Assembly (NCBI GenBank): GCA_900543505.1
Contig: UQSB01000001.1
Location: 1-64,000 of the forward strand
Direction of reading: 5' to 3'
From: an uncultured Collinsella sp.
GTDB taxonomy: Bacteria > Actinomycetota > Coriobacteriia > Coriobacteriales > Coriobacteriaceae
DNA length: 64,000 nucleotides
In this document: one piece after another, positions 1 through 9,870 of the stretch
Position numbering within the stretch: the first letter of the stretch is position 1
Layout of the letters: every line of letters starts with the position of its first letter
Position numbers and translations under genes: made by a program
The notes under the pieces: generated by a model
Seen by the model: the letters and a program-made list of their open reading frames with translations, nothing else
Told to the model about the DNA's origin: nothing
The model's database searches: none

Positions 1-84
1 CATGCCGCCGAAGTTGAAAGGCAGATTGCCGCTCTGGCGGGTTTGCAGCGTCAACTGGTTACGCGGGCTGGTAAGCCCGCGTAA
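1..84 (+). CDS. 3' end of an unidentified gene (partial)
   Basis: Frame 1 is open from the left edge to a TAA at 82-84 and encodes about 27 residues with a heptad-like pattern (AAEVERQIAALAGLQRQL), which suggests the C-terminal helix of a larger protein. The rest lies outside the window, so the family cannot be named. The last 28 bases form one arm and the loop of a strong hairpin. Part of this stretch (22-98) resembles a non-coding stretch at 40709-40783, so the open frame could be fortuitous. Confidence 0.3.
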   Translation, partial: HAAEVERQIAALAGLQRQLVTRAGKPA

Positions 85-86
85 CC
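57..86. terminator. Perfect 13-bp hairpin between convergent genes
   Basis: Bases 57-69 and 74-86 are perfect reverse complements around a GGTA loop. The hairpin sits directly next to the stop codon of the LCP gene on the minus strand and spans the stop of the plus-strand frame. No strong T-run follows on either strand, so a role in termination or transcript-end protection is inferred from position and stem strength only. Confidence 0.5.
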
Positions 87-1322
87 CTAATAATTGGCTT
101 CGTAGCCGTTGCCGTCGCCGGTGGGCTCTTCGTAGTAGTCCGAATCGCTCGAATCGCTTGAATCATCGGAATCGTCAGAGCTGACCGATGAGGTTGCGGT
201 ACCGTTTGCGTAGTCGTCAGACGTGTTGTTGTTCAGGTCGCCGATCGTAGAGCTGGAACCGTCGGAAAGACCCATGGTGTTGGGACCCTTGGGATCCTTG
301 CCGGCATCGACGCGCTCCATCATTTCCTTGAGTTCGTCCTCGTAGACAAAGACGTAGCTCACACCGTCGATCATGGTGCTGTCGTCGGCGTACGAGGGCA
401 GGTTGGCCGAGTAGATACCGTCGACATCCATACCGCGCATGGCATTGACCGTAGCCACGATATCCTGAACGCTCATATCGGTTACGAGCATATCGGACAG
501 CGAATTAACCAGGCCAAAGATCTTCGTGGCATCGAAGTTATTGAGAATCTGGTTGGCAAGGGCGCCAAGCACCTGACGCTGGTGGCGCATGCGCGTGTAA
601 TCGCCGTCGGCATAGGTGTAGCGGCAGCGGGCATAGGTAAGGGCGGTGGCACCGTCCATATGCTGCTGGCCAGCGGTAATCTTAATATCCAGGTGCTCGG
701 GGTCGTCAACATCATCGGTTGCGTTAATGTCGATACCGCCAACCGAATCAATCAGCGCCTGCATACCGTCGAAGCTGACCTCGGCATAGTGGGAAATCTG
801 AACACCGCACAGCTCGTTGACCGCCTCGACCATGGCCTCGGCGCCGCCAACGGTATGGCAGGCGTTGATCTTCATGGTCTCGCCCTTGTACTCGACCTTG
901 GTGTCGCGCGGAACGGAAATGAGCGTCGCCTGCTTTTGCGTGGGGTCGATGCGTGCCAGGATAATCGAGTCGGCACGATACGTATCCTCGCCCGGACGGC
1001 CGTCGGTACCAAGAAGCAGCACGTAGAACGGATCCTTTGCCTCATCGGTGTCAACCAGAACCCGACGCAGATTGTCGGTAATGACATTAGAATCGCCGAG
1101 CTTGCCCATAATGGTGGCAAACCACAGGCCGGCAGCGGTAGTGGCACTCAACAGCACGCCAAGCACGACAATGAGCGCGACGTGACGAATCGTGTGGCTA
1201 CGACGACGTTGGCGAGCGCGCTCGGAATAGCGAGCCACGTTATCGCGACTGTAGATCTTGGCCTGCGCACCAGTTGAGGGTCTTCGGGTGGTGGTATCTG
1301 CGAGGGGCTTTTTATTAAACAT
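87..1322 (-). CDS. LytR-CpsA-Psr (LCP) family cell-wall polymer ligase
   Basis: This 411-residue membrane-anchored protein probably transfers lipid-linked glycopolymers onto peptidoglycan. A single hydrophobic segment lies at about residues 45-70. It is followed by the LCP domain with the typical blocks GTDGR, RADSIILARID and VPRDTKV, which hold the Arg and Asp residues that bind the polyprenyl pyrophosphate. The C-terminal tail is rich in Ser and Asp and looks disordered. A TTG two codons upstream is possible, but the ATG at 1322 is preferred. It starts 12 bases after the murA stop, so the two form a cell-wall transcription unit. The family is clear; which polymer it attaches is not. Confidence 0.88.
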   Translation of the reverse strand: MFNKKPLADTTTRRPSTGAQAKIYSRDNVARYSERARQRRRSHTIRHVALIVVLGVLLSATTAAGLWFATIMGKLGDSNVITDNLRRVLVDTDEAKDPFYVLLLGTDGRPGEDTYRADSIILARIDPTQKQATLISVPRDTKVEYKGETMKINACHTVGGAEAMVEAVNELCGVQISHYAEVSFDGMQALIDSVGGIDINATDDVDDPEHLDIKITAGQQHMDGATALTYARCRYTYADGDYTRMRHQRQVLGALANQILNNFDATKIFGLVNSLSDMLVTDMSVQDIVATVNAMRGMDVDGIYSANLPSYADDSTMIDGVSYVFVYEDELKEMMERVDAGKDPKGPNTMGLSDGSSSTIGDLNNNTSDDYANGTATSSVSSDDSDDSSDSSDSDYYEEPTGDGNGYEANY

Positions 1323-1334
1323 AGGCAACCTGTA

Positions 1335-2618
1335 TTAGTAGATGACGGGATCGGGGACGGTAGCATGCTCGACATGCGCGCCGAGCGCCTGCAGCTTTTC
1401 GACAAACTGCTCGTAGCCGCGCTTGATGTGATGGATAGCCGAAACCTCGGTCGTCCCGTCGGCGATCAAGCCCGCTACGACGAGGGCCGCTCCGCCGCGC
1501 AGATCGGGCGAGGTAACCTGTGCACCCGAGAAGCCCTTGACGCCATGAATCATGGCATGATGGCTCTCGATACGAATGTCGGCACCCATGCGCACCAGCT
1601 CAGAGGCAAACATAAAGCGATTCTCGAAGATGTTTTCGGTAATAACAGAACTGCCGTCGGCAAGGGCGGAGAGCACCATAATCTGCGCCTGCATGTCGGT
1701 CGGGAAACCGGGGAACGGAAGCGTCTGGATGTCGACCGGCTTGATACGCTCGGCACGGTTCACATGGACGCCATCCTCGACGCGCTCGCAGTCGATACCC
1801 ATGAGCTCCATCTTCTTGAGCACCATGCCCAAGTGAATGGGGCAAAAGCCCGTGACATCGACACCGCGATCGTCGGCCATCAACGCACCGGCAACGATAA
1901 AGGTACCGGCCTCGATGCGGTCGCCCACCACGCGATGGGTAACGGGATGGAGCTCTTCCACGCCTTCGATAGTCACGACGGGCGTACCGGCGCCAACAAT
2001 CTTGGCGCCCATCTCGTTGAGCATGTTAGCGAGATCGACGATCTCGGGCTCGCGGGCGGCATTGTCGATAACCGTGGTGCCCTGTGCGCGCACAGAGGCC
2101 ATGATGAGGTTCTCGGTCGCACCGACGCTGGCGAACTCGAGCGTGACGGTGGTACCGCGCAGACCTTGGGGCGCATTAGCGTTGATGTAACCGTGGGCGG
2201 TATCGAACTCAACGCCCAGGGCCTCAAGACCAAGAATATGCATATCGATCTTGCGAGCACCCAGGTTGCAGCCGCCCGGCATGGCAATTTTGGCGCGATG
2301 GAAGCGGCCCAGCAGGGGTCCCATGACGGCGGTGGAAGCGCGCATCTTGGCAACGAGCTCGTAGGGGGCCTCCCATGAATCGACCTGAGAGGTATCAATC
2401 TCGAGCGTGTGCTCGTCGAGAACATCGATCGTAGCGCCCATGCCCTTGAGCACCTTGCCCATCACGTGGACATCGGAAATATCGGGCACGTTCTGCAGCG
2501 TCGTCTTGCCCGGCGCCAGAAGCGTTGCCGCCATGAGTTTGAGCGCGGAGTTCTTGGCGCCCGAGACGGGCACGGAGCCTCCGATGGCGTGGCCACCCTC
2601 AACGCGGATAATATCCAA
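1335..2618 (-). CDS. murA: UDP-N-acetylglucosamine 1-carboxyvinyltransferase
   Basis: MurA adds enolpyruvate from PEP to UDP-GlcNAc, the first committed step of peptidoglycan synthesis in the cytoplasm. The 427-residue length is normal for the family. The N-terminal SGAKNSALK block and the PGGC loop carrying the catalytic cysteine are present, so the enzyme should be active and of the fosfomycin-sensitive Cys type. The start is a TTG preceded by an AAAGGG ribosome-binding site seven bases upstream, just beyond the ATP synthase terminator. The LCP gene follows directly, consistent with joint expression for envelope assembly. Confidence 0.95.
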   Translation of the reverse strand: MDIIRVEGGHAIGGSVPVSGAKNSALKLMAATLLAPGKTTLQNVPDISDVHVMGKVLKGMGATIDVLDEHTLEIDTSQVDSWEAPYELVAKMRASTAVMGPLLGRFHRAKIAMPGGCNLGARKIDMHILGLEALGVEFDTAHGYINANAPQGLRGTTVTLEFASVGATENLIMASVRAQGTTVIDNAAREPEIVDLANMLNEMGAKIVGAGTPVVTIEGVEELHPVTHRVVGDRIEAGTFIVAGALMADDRGVDVTGFCPIHLGMVLKKMELMGIDCERVEDGVHVNRAERIKPVDIQTLPFPGFPTDMQAQIMVLSALADGSSVITENIFENRFMFASELVRMGADIRIESHHAMIHGVKGFSGAQVTSPDLRGGAALVVAGLIADGTTEVSAIHHIKRGYEQFVEKLQALGAHVEHATVPDPVIY

Positions 2619-2631
2619 GGTCTACCCTTTC

Positions 2632-2670
2632 AAAAAGCATGCCCGGGGTGGCTGGGCCATCCCGGGCATG
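2632..2670 (-). terminator. Rho-independent terminator of the ATP synthase operon
   Basis: A 10-bp perfect stem (CATGCCCGGG at 2638-2647 with CCCGGGCATG at 2661-2670) has an inner TGG/CCA extension and is followed on the minus strand by CTTTTTG. It lies between atpC and murA. The murA ribosome-binding site begins just after the T-run. Confidence 0.88.
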
Positions 2671-2706
2671 ATGTGTTCGCAAATGGTCGAACGCTAAATC
2701 GTTTGA

Positions 2707-3099
2707 CTATTGGGCAAGCTTGAGCTTACACCATGCGATTTCATTATAGAGGTAGGCGCGGCGTGCATCATCCTCCGACAAATTACCCAGCTTCTCTTCA
2801 AAACCTTGAATATCAGCTTTAAGCTTGTCGGCATCGACGGTCGCCAAATCGCAAGCGCGCTCGGCGAGAACGGTCACGACATCGTCCGCAACCTGGGCAT
2901 AGCCGCCGGCCACGGCAAACGTGTGGTCGACAGTGCCCATGGCCTTATCGGAAACGCGAACGTAACCGCGGTCGATCGTGCAGATCTCGCTGGAGTGAGC
3001 AGGCAGAACACCAAACTCGCCATCCGTGGACGGAATCGACACAAACGCAGCGTCGCCCTCATAGGCGCAGCTCACGGGGCACACGATGCGGATACGCAT
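2707..3099 (-). CDS. atpC: F-type ATP synthase epsilon subunit
   Basis: This 130-residue protein has the N-terminal beta-sandwich (IRIVCPVSCAYEGDAAFVSI followed by a GEFGVLPAHS block) and a C-terminal helical hairpin rich in Ala, Leu and Asp, as in epsilon subunits that couple the central stalk to the c-ring and brake ATP hydrolysis. It is the last gene of the atp operon, starts three bases after atpD ends, and is followed by the operon terminator. Confidence 0.93.
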   Translation of the reverse strand: MRIRIVCPVSCAYEGDAAFVSIPSTDGEFGVLPAHSSEICTIDRGYVRVSDKAMGTVDHTFAVAGGYAQVADDVVTVLAERACDLATVDADKLKADIQGFEEKLGNLSEDDARRAYLYNEIAWCKLKLAQ

Positions 3100-3102
3100 A
3101 AC

Positions 3103-4556
<1,454 letters not shown>

Positions 4557-4557
<1 letters not shown>

Positions 4558-5465
4558 TACTGTTCCTCCAATGCTGAGGCTCCGCCGACGATCTCGTTAA
4601 TCTCGGTCGTGATCGAAGCCTGACGCACGCGACTATACGTGCGGGTAAGGGTCGAGATGATCGCGGTGGCGTTTTCCGTCGCGGAGTGCATGGCCTTGCG
4701 GCGTGCACCCTGCTCGGCGGCCGCCGAATCGATCAGGGCCTGGTAGATGACCGTCAGGATATACGACGGTACAAGCTTGCCGAGAACATGCTCGGGAGAG
4801 GGCACGAACTCGAACGTGGACGAGATGCGCTTAGGGGCGTCGGTCTCGTTCTTACGCGGACCGTGGGCCATAGCGATCATCTCGGGATCGAGCGGCAGCA
4901 AGTGCTCGACGCGAAGCTCCTGATCCACGCGGTTCTTGGCGTGGTGATAGACAAGCTCGACACGGTCAAGCTCACCGGCACGATACGCATCGCAGATATG
5001 AGAGGAAATCATGCGAGCCTGATTAAAATCGGGCTCGGAGGAATTGCCCTCAAAGTGCATGACGACGTTTGCGCGGTCGCGGAAATACGTGGCCGGCTTG
5101 CGTCCGCACGCAATGATCTCGCACTCGATGCCATCGTTCGCCCAAGAAGCGGCGAGCTTTTCGGCCGTGCGCTCCACCGTCGTATTGAAACCGCCGGCAA
5201 GGCCGCGGTCCGAGGCAATAACGACAATCAGGCCATGCTTGACGCTCTCATGCTTCTGCAGCATGGGATCGGTGCCCGAACAGGAGGCGTCGCCGGCGAC
5301 CGTCAACATGACGTCGGTCAGCGCCTCCTTATAGGGCTCGGCCTGCTTGGAGCGATCGAGGGCACGACGGATCTTGGCCGTAGAGACCATCTCCATCGTG
5401 CGCGTGATCTGCTTGGTCGTGGTAACCGAGGAGATTCGCTTCTTAATGTCGCGAAGGTTGGCCAT
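4557..5465 (-). CDS. atpG: F-type ATP synthase gamma subunit
   Basis: The 302-residue rotor shaft begins with the conserved helix NLRDIKKRISSV and ends with a long helix containing RQASITTEINEIVGGA, both typical of gamma. The central Rossmann-like part carries the ASDRGLAGGFN block. It lies between atpA and atpD in the standard order and overlaps atpD by one base. Confidence 0.95.
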
Positions 5466-5470
5466 AGGGC

Positions 5471-7069
5471 TTAGTTCTCCTCTGATCCAGTCGTATCGGC
5501 ATGGTGCTTGGCCATGAACTGCTGCTTGAAGTCACCGATGACGCGCAGGAGCTCAGCCTTGGTGTCATCGTCGATCTTCTTGGCGCGAACCTTGTCGAGC
5601 AGCGAGCCAAATCCATTGTCCATGTACTCGACGAGCTCGGCACGGAAAGGCAGCACGTCAGCGATCTCCAGGTCATCCAGGAAGCCCTCGTTGCCGGCAA
5701 ACAGCGCAACGATCTGCTCGCCAACCTCAAACGGTTTATAACGAGGCTGCTTAAGGAGCTCGGTCATGCGGGCACCATGGGTCAGCTGCTTCTGAGTAGC
5801 CTCGTCAAGGTCGGAGCCGAACTGGGTAAAGCCAGCGAGCTCCTGGTACGAAGCGAGGTCCAGACGAAGGTTGCCGGCGACCTGCTTCATGGCCTTGGTC
5901 TGCGCGTCGCCACCAACGCGGGACACGGAAATGCCCACGTCGACTGCCGGGCGCTGGCCCTGGAAGAAGAGCTCGGACTGCAGGTAGATCTGACCATCGG
6001 TAATGGAAATGACGTTGGTCGGAATGTAGGCCGAAACGTCGCCGTCCTGAGTCTCGATGATCGGCAGTGCCGTCATTGAGCCGTAGCCGTTCTTCTTGGA
6101 CATCTTGACGGCACGCTCGAGCAGACGAGAGTGCAGGTAGAAGATGTCGCCAGGATAGGCCTCGCGTCCGGGCGGACGATGCAGCGTCAGCGACATCTGA
6201 CGATATGCCACGGCCTGCTTGGACAGGTCGTCGTAGATGACGAGCACGTGACCGCCGGGGTTGGTCTCGCTGGCGGGCTTGCCGTCCTCGCCGTTGTACA
6301 TAAAGAACTCGCCGATAGCGGCACCGGCCATAGGCGCGATGTACTGCATAGGGGCGGAATCGGCAGCGGTGGCCGAAACGATGATGGTGTAGTCGAGCGC
6401 ACCGTGCTGAGCGAGGGTCTCGCGAATGTTGGCAACCGTGGAGGCCTTCTGGCCGATGGCGACATAGATGCAAACCATGCCCTTGCCGCGCTGATTGAGG
6501 ATAGCGTCGATGGCAATGGCGGTCTTACCGGTCTTACGGTCGCCGATGATGAGCTCACGCTGACCACGGCCGATAGGCACCATGGAGTCGATAGCCAACA
6601 GGCCGGTCTGAACCGGCTCGCACACCGGGGTACGGTCGATGACACCGGGGGCCTTGAACTCGATGGGGCGACGGTGCGTGGCGACGATGTCACCCAAACC
6701 GTCGATAGGCTGGCCGAGCGGATTGACGACGCGGCCGAGCATGGCGCGGCTCACGGGGATATCCATAATGCGGCCAGTGGTGCGGCACTCGTCGCCTTCC
6801 TTGATGGCGTCGACGGCACCGAACAGAACGGCGCCGACCTCGTCACGGTCAAGGTTCTGGGCAAGGCCGAAGACGGTCTCACCGGTATCGGAGCTCTTGA
6901 ACTCCAGAAGCTCGCCTGCCATGGCGCTCTTGAGGCCGGAGACGCGCGCGATGCCGTCGCCTACCTCGTCGACCGTTGAAACCTCATGCGTATCGACCGT
7001 CGCGGAGAGGCTCGTGAGCTGCTCCTGCAGTTTCTTGGCGATATCCTGGGCATTGAGGGTTTCGGACAT
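5471..7069 (-). CDS. atpA: F-type ATP synthase alpha subunit
   Basis: This is the non-catalytic nucleotide-binding subunit of F1 (532 residues). It has Walker A GDRKTGKT, the VYVAIGQKAST block, and the VGISVSRVGG region with the arginine finger. The start overlaps the atpH stop by one base (TAATG). The C-terminal tail extends about 15 residues beyond common homologues and is polar. Confidence 0.97.
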   Translation of the reverse strand: MSETLNAQDIAKKLQEQLTSLSATVDTHEVSTVDEVGDGIARVSGLKSAMAGELLEFKSSDTGETVFGLAQNLDRDEVGAVLFGAVDAIKEGDECRTTGRIMDIPVSRAMLGRVVNPLGQPIDGLGDIVATHRRPIEFKAPGVIDRTPVCEPVQTGLLAIDSMVPIGRGQRELIIGDRKTGKTAIAIDAILNQRGKGMVCIYVAIGQKASTVANIRETLAQHGALDYTIIVSATAADSAPMQYIAPMAGAAIGEFFMYNGEDGKPASETNPGGHVLVIYDDLSKQAVAYRQMSLTLHRPPGREAYPGDIFYLHSRLLERAVKMSKKNGYGSMTALPIIETQDGDVSAYIPTNVISITDGQIYLQSELFFQGQRPAVDVGISVSRVGGDAQTKAMKQVAGNLRLDLASYQELAGFTQFGSDLDEATQKQLTHGARMTELLKQPRYKPFEVGEQIVALFAGNEGFLDDLEIADVLPFRAELVEYMDNGFGSLLDKVRAKKIDDDTKAELLRVIGDFKQQFMAKHHADTTGSEEN

Positions 7070-7545
7070 TAGGCTTCACCTCCGTACGAATTAGCAGAGT
7101 TTGCGAGGGTCTCCTGCGCGATGCGCAGCTGCGTCTTGACGGAAATGTCACGACGCTCGCCGCGGGCTTCGAGCACCAGGCCGCCCACGATAGACGGGTC
7201 AACCTGCTCGATAAGGAATACCTTGCGGCCGAAGTCCTGCTCGCATTTCTTAGTGATGGTTTGACGCAGCTCGTCGTCGAGCGGGATCGCCGTGGTGACG
7301 GTCACGCCCACTACATCCTCGTCTTCCTCGGCAACATACTTAAAGGCAGCTGCCACCTTGGGAAGAAGGTCGAGCTGGTCGCGCTTGGACATGGTGTCGA
7401 GCACGGCGATGATCTCGGGGCTGGCGCTAGCCAGGCGCTCGATCGTCTCGAGGTCCTCGAACACATGGTTCTCGGCCTTAGCGGCTTCCAAAAGGGAGCG
7501 CGCGTAGGTCTCGAGCACCTTGTCCTGATAGCGGCTAGTCGGCAT
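7069..7545 (-). CDS. atpH: F-type ATP synthase delta subunit
   Basis: This 158-residue protein has the N-terminal helical bundle (YARSLLEAAKAEN) and the C-terminal DPSIVGGLVLEARGERRDIS motif typical of the delta/OSCP stator subunit, which joins F1 to the b subunits. It overlaps the end of atpF by 11 bases and the start of atpA by one, so all three are likely co-translated. Confidence 0.93.
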   Translation of the reverse strand: MPTSRYQDKVLETYARSLLEAAKAENHVFEDLETIERLASASPEIIAVLDTMSKRDQLDLLPKVAAAFKYVAEEDEDVVGVTVTTAIPLDDELRQTITKKCEQDFGRKVFLIEQVDPSIVGGLVLEARGERRDISVKTQLRIAQETLANSANSYGGEA

Positions 7546-8137
7546 TCAGGCTACCTGCTTCCTGGATGTAGCGCTCGATGAGCTTCTTCTGCTCGGCCTC
7601 GTCGTCGAGTGCCTCGCCCACGATCTTGGTGGCGACGGCAACGGACAGGTCGGCGATGGAGCTCGCGGCACCGGCGTAGATGGACTTGCGCTCGTCCTCG
7701 ACGGTCGTGTGGGCCTTGGCGATGATCTCCTCGGCCTCCTTGTGCGCAGCCTCGATGATACGGGCGCGCTCGGACTCGGCGTCCTTACGGGCCTCGAGAA
7801 CGATGTCGGCAGCCTGACGACGGGCGTCGGTAACGATCGAGTCGGACTCAGCGCGCTTGGCGATAGCCTCCTGCTTGGTCTTCTCGGCCTCGTCGAGGCT
7901 CTCCTCGATCTTCTTGCCGCGCTCCTCCATGGTTTTCATGATGCCCGGCAGGGCGACCTTGGCCAGCACGATCCAGATGATCAGGAAGGCGATAAGCGCC
8001 GGGATGAACTCCGCCATCTTAGGGATGAGGATGTCCGCACCGGCAGCGCCGTCCTCGGCGAACGCGGAAACCGGCATGAGCAGCGCGGCCGCGGACGCGG
8101 AGAGTGCGATCGCGCTCTTCTGGGATGAAAGATTCAT
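7535..8137 (-). CDS. atpF: F-type ATP synthase b subunit
   Basis: The 200-residue stator subunit has a membrane helix at about residues 42-65 (FIPALIAFLIIWIVLAKVAL) and then a long charged coiled coil to the C-terminus. The first 30 residues form a hydrophobic stretch ending in PVSAFAED that looks like a signal peptide. Many Gram-positive b subunits lack this. It may be cleaved or act as a second membrane segment. Position between atpE and atpH supports the call. Confidence 0.93.
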   Translation of the reverse strand: MNLSSQKSAIALSASAAALLMPVSAFAEDGAAGADILIPKMAEFIPALIAFLIIWIVLAKVALPGIMKTMEERGKKIEESLDEAEKTKQEAIAKRAESDSIVTDARRQAADIVLEARKDAESERARIIEAAHKEAEEIIAKAHTTVEDERKSIYAGAASSIADLSVAVATKIVGEALDDEAEQKKLIERYIQEAGSLNAD

Positions 8138-8152
8138 ACTTGACGCTCCGTG

Positions 8153-8347
8153 CTATTTAACGATCAGCGCGACAACGAAGCCGATCAGAGCCAGAGCCTC
8201 GCCGAAGGCGGAGCCCATGATGAAGACGGTGAACACGCGGCCCTGGACCTCAGGCTGACGGGCCATAGCACCCGTAGCACCCAGAGCAGACAGGCCGATA
8301 GCAAGACCAGCGCCGATAACACCGAGACCGTAACCGATAACTCCCAC
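8153..8347 (-). CDS. atpE: F-type ATP synthase c subunit (proton type)
   Basis: This is the rotor-ring hairpin: two membrane helices joined by a polar loop with ARQPE, and the ion-binding glutamate at position 50 in the second helix (GSAFGEAL). The Gln and Pro that mark sodium-binding c subunits in the first helix are replaced by Ile17 and Ala13, and the residue after the Glu is Ala, so proton coupling is inferred. At 64 residues it is shorter than most c subunits at both ends. The GTG start is well supported by AAAGGAGG five bases upstream. Confidence 0.95.
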   Translation of the reverse strand: MGVIGYGLGVIGAGLAIGLSALGATGAMARQPEVQGRVFTVFIMGSAFGEALALIGFVVALIVK

Positions 8348-8471
8348 GATTCCTCCTTTGTCGTGCGTGTCTTATTTCACGCAGGATAACCTTTTTTATA
8401 ACTGCCGGGCTCCATGGGTACGGGCACCGGCGGTTTAACGAATTGCTTACCTTTAAGGCGCGAGCGGAAGG

Positions 8472-9275
8472 CTACTCCTCCTCCGCGACCTCCTCTGCCT
8501 CGGAGACATACACGGCGGTAAGGACCGTGAAGACGTAAGCCTGGATGGCGCCGACCACAAGCTCGATCGCATAGATCAGGATGAGGATGGCAAGCCAGGC
8601 TAGCGAAGGCAGGGCGCCAACGGCGTGGGCCGCGGAAACCTGCTGAAGCAGCGGCTGCATGAACATGCTCGCCATGATGGCGAACGAGCCCATGACCACG
8701 TGTCCTGCGAACATGTTGCAGAACAGACGGACGGCAAGCGTGATGAGACGCAGGAAGGTCGAGAAAAGCTCGACGACCCACACAAGCACGTTCATCGGGA
8801 AGCTTACGCCCTGCGGGGCGAGGCTTTTGACGTAGCCGATCACGCCGTGAGCCTTGCATCCGTAGTAGATGAAATACACGAAGGCGAAGATGGCGAGCGC
8901 GGCGGTGGAGCCGATTGCGCCGGTGCCGGGCTTCATTCCCGGAATCAGGCCGATCATGTTATTGATCAGGATGAACAGGAAAAGCGAGCACAGGAACGGG
9001 AAGTGCTTCTTCCAGTTCTCACCCACGACGCCCTTGCCGATATCGTTCTCGACGTACTCGATGATGTACTCGAAACCGTTGACGAAGAAGCCCTTGGGGA
9101 CCAGGGTCTGCTTCTTCTTGAACACGGCCAGGACGATCAGGAGCACGATCGTGGAGACGATCAGCCAAAACGAGTACTGCGTGATGCCGCAGCTCAGATC
9201 GCCCACGACAGGGGTGGAGCTGAACTCGCTGACCAGATGATTAATCTCATCAGGCAGCTTTTCAAAAATTTCCAC
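8472..9275 (-). CDS. atpB: F-type ATP synthase a subunit
   Basis: The 267-residue membrane protein forms the proton half-channels. Five to six hydrophobic segments are visible. The key block LAVRLFCNMFAGH carries the essential arginine that faces the c-ring. The GTG start has an AAAGG ribosome-binding site. It follows the AtpI-like gene by three bases and precedes atpE by about 125 bases, part of which is the strong atpE ribosome-binding region. Confidence 0.94.
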   Translation of the reverse strand: MEIFEKLPDEINHLVSEFSSTPVVGDLSCGITQYSFWLIVSTIVLLIVLAVFKKKQTLVPKGFFVNGFEYIIEYVENDIGKGVVGENWKKHFPFLCSLFLFILINNMIGLIPGMKPGTGAIGSTAALAIFAFVYFIYYGCKAHGVIGYVKSLAPQGVSFPMNVLVWVVELFSTFLRLITLAVRLFCNMFAGHVVMGSFAIMASMFMQPLLQQVSAAHAVGALPSLAWLAILILIYAIELVVGAIQAYVFTVLTAVYVSEAEEVAEEE

Positions 9276-9278
9276 GAC

Positions 9279-9590
9279 TTACCTTTCGACCTCATGAGGA
9301 TCTCGCAGCGCCTTGACGACACGAACCGTGCAGGCAGCCATAAAGGCCACGAAGCCGATCGCCTCGCCCAGGAGGAACATGCGAAATGCCTCTCCGAACA
9401 ACACAAACACAACCAAGGTAAAGACGAGCAGGGCGATTGCCGAGACCGCCAGACTCACCATACCCTTGAGCATGTCCGCATTCTGTTTATCGTCAAGAAC
9501 CGGCTTGAGCGTAAAGACAAAGGGAAGGAAGGCAATTGCGCCCGCGATGGCGCCTGCAACGATAGCGAGCAGATCGGCTATCTGAAACAC
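9279..9590 (-). CDS. Probable AtpI-like membrane protein at head of atp operon
   Basis: This small protein has about four hydrophobic segments and lies just upstream of atpB, where AtpI or subunit-I proteins that help assemble the c-ring usually sit. Sequence alone does not identify it firmly. The open frame extends to a TTG at 9665, but that codon falls inside the likely promoter. GTG codons at 9602 and 9590 are better starts, and 9590 has GAGG at a good distance. The role is inferred mostly from position. Confidence 0.6.
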   Translation of the reverse strand: MFQIADLLAIVAGAIAGAIAFLPFVFTLKPVLDDKQNADMLKGMVSLAVSAIALLVFTLVVFVLFGEAFRMFLLGEAIGFVAFMAACTVRVVKALRDPHEVER

Positions 9591-9651
9591 TGGCGTCCTC
9601 ACTTTCCTTTTTAACGCTTCACAGAACAGTTCCCGCCAAACATTGGTGACT

Positions 9652-9679
9652 ATTGTACGAGCCAATCGCTAAAGTACAA
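9652..9679 (-). promoter_or_regulatory. Candidate promoter of the atp operon
   Basis: On the minus strand a TACAAT -10 box (9652-9657) lies 16 bases from a weaker TTGTAC -35 box (9674-9679), about 60 bases before the first likely start codon. The -10 match is good and the -35 match poor. Confidence 0.45.
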
Positions 9680-9794
9680 CCGAAAAAGCATCGGTTAATA
9701 CGCACCTGTTCGTTTTCTTAAGACCTTCTTTATGCCGCAGGTACGGTAATACGTTTTTCTCGAACCCTGCAGGGCAAAACGTCCGTTAACAGGA

Positions 9795-9829
9795 GTGCGC
9801 GCGGTCGCCTTTTGTTCGTCCGCGCGCAC
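9795..9829. terminator. 10-bp inverted repeat downstream of upp
   Basis: GTGCGCGCGG (9795-9804) and its exact reverse complement (9820-9829) enclose a 15-base loop, between upp and the atp promoter. No strong T-run follows on the minus strand, so it is a possible upp transcript end rather than a classical terminator. Confidence 0.45.
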
Positions 9830-9870
9830 CGTTTCTTCGTATTTGCAGCCGCGGCCGTTTAGCCCAGCGA

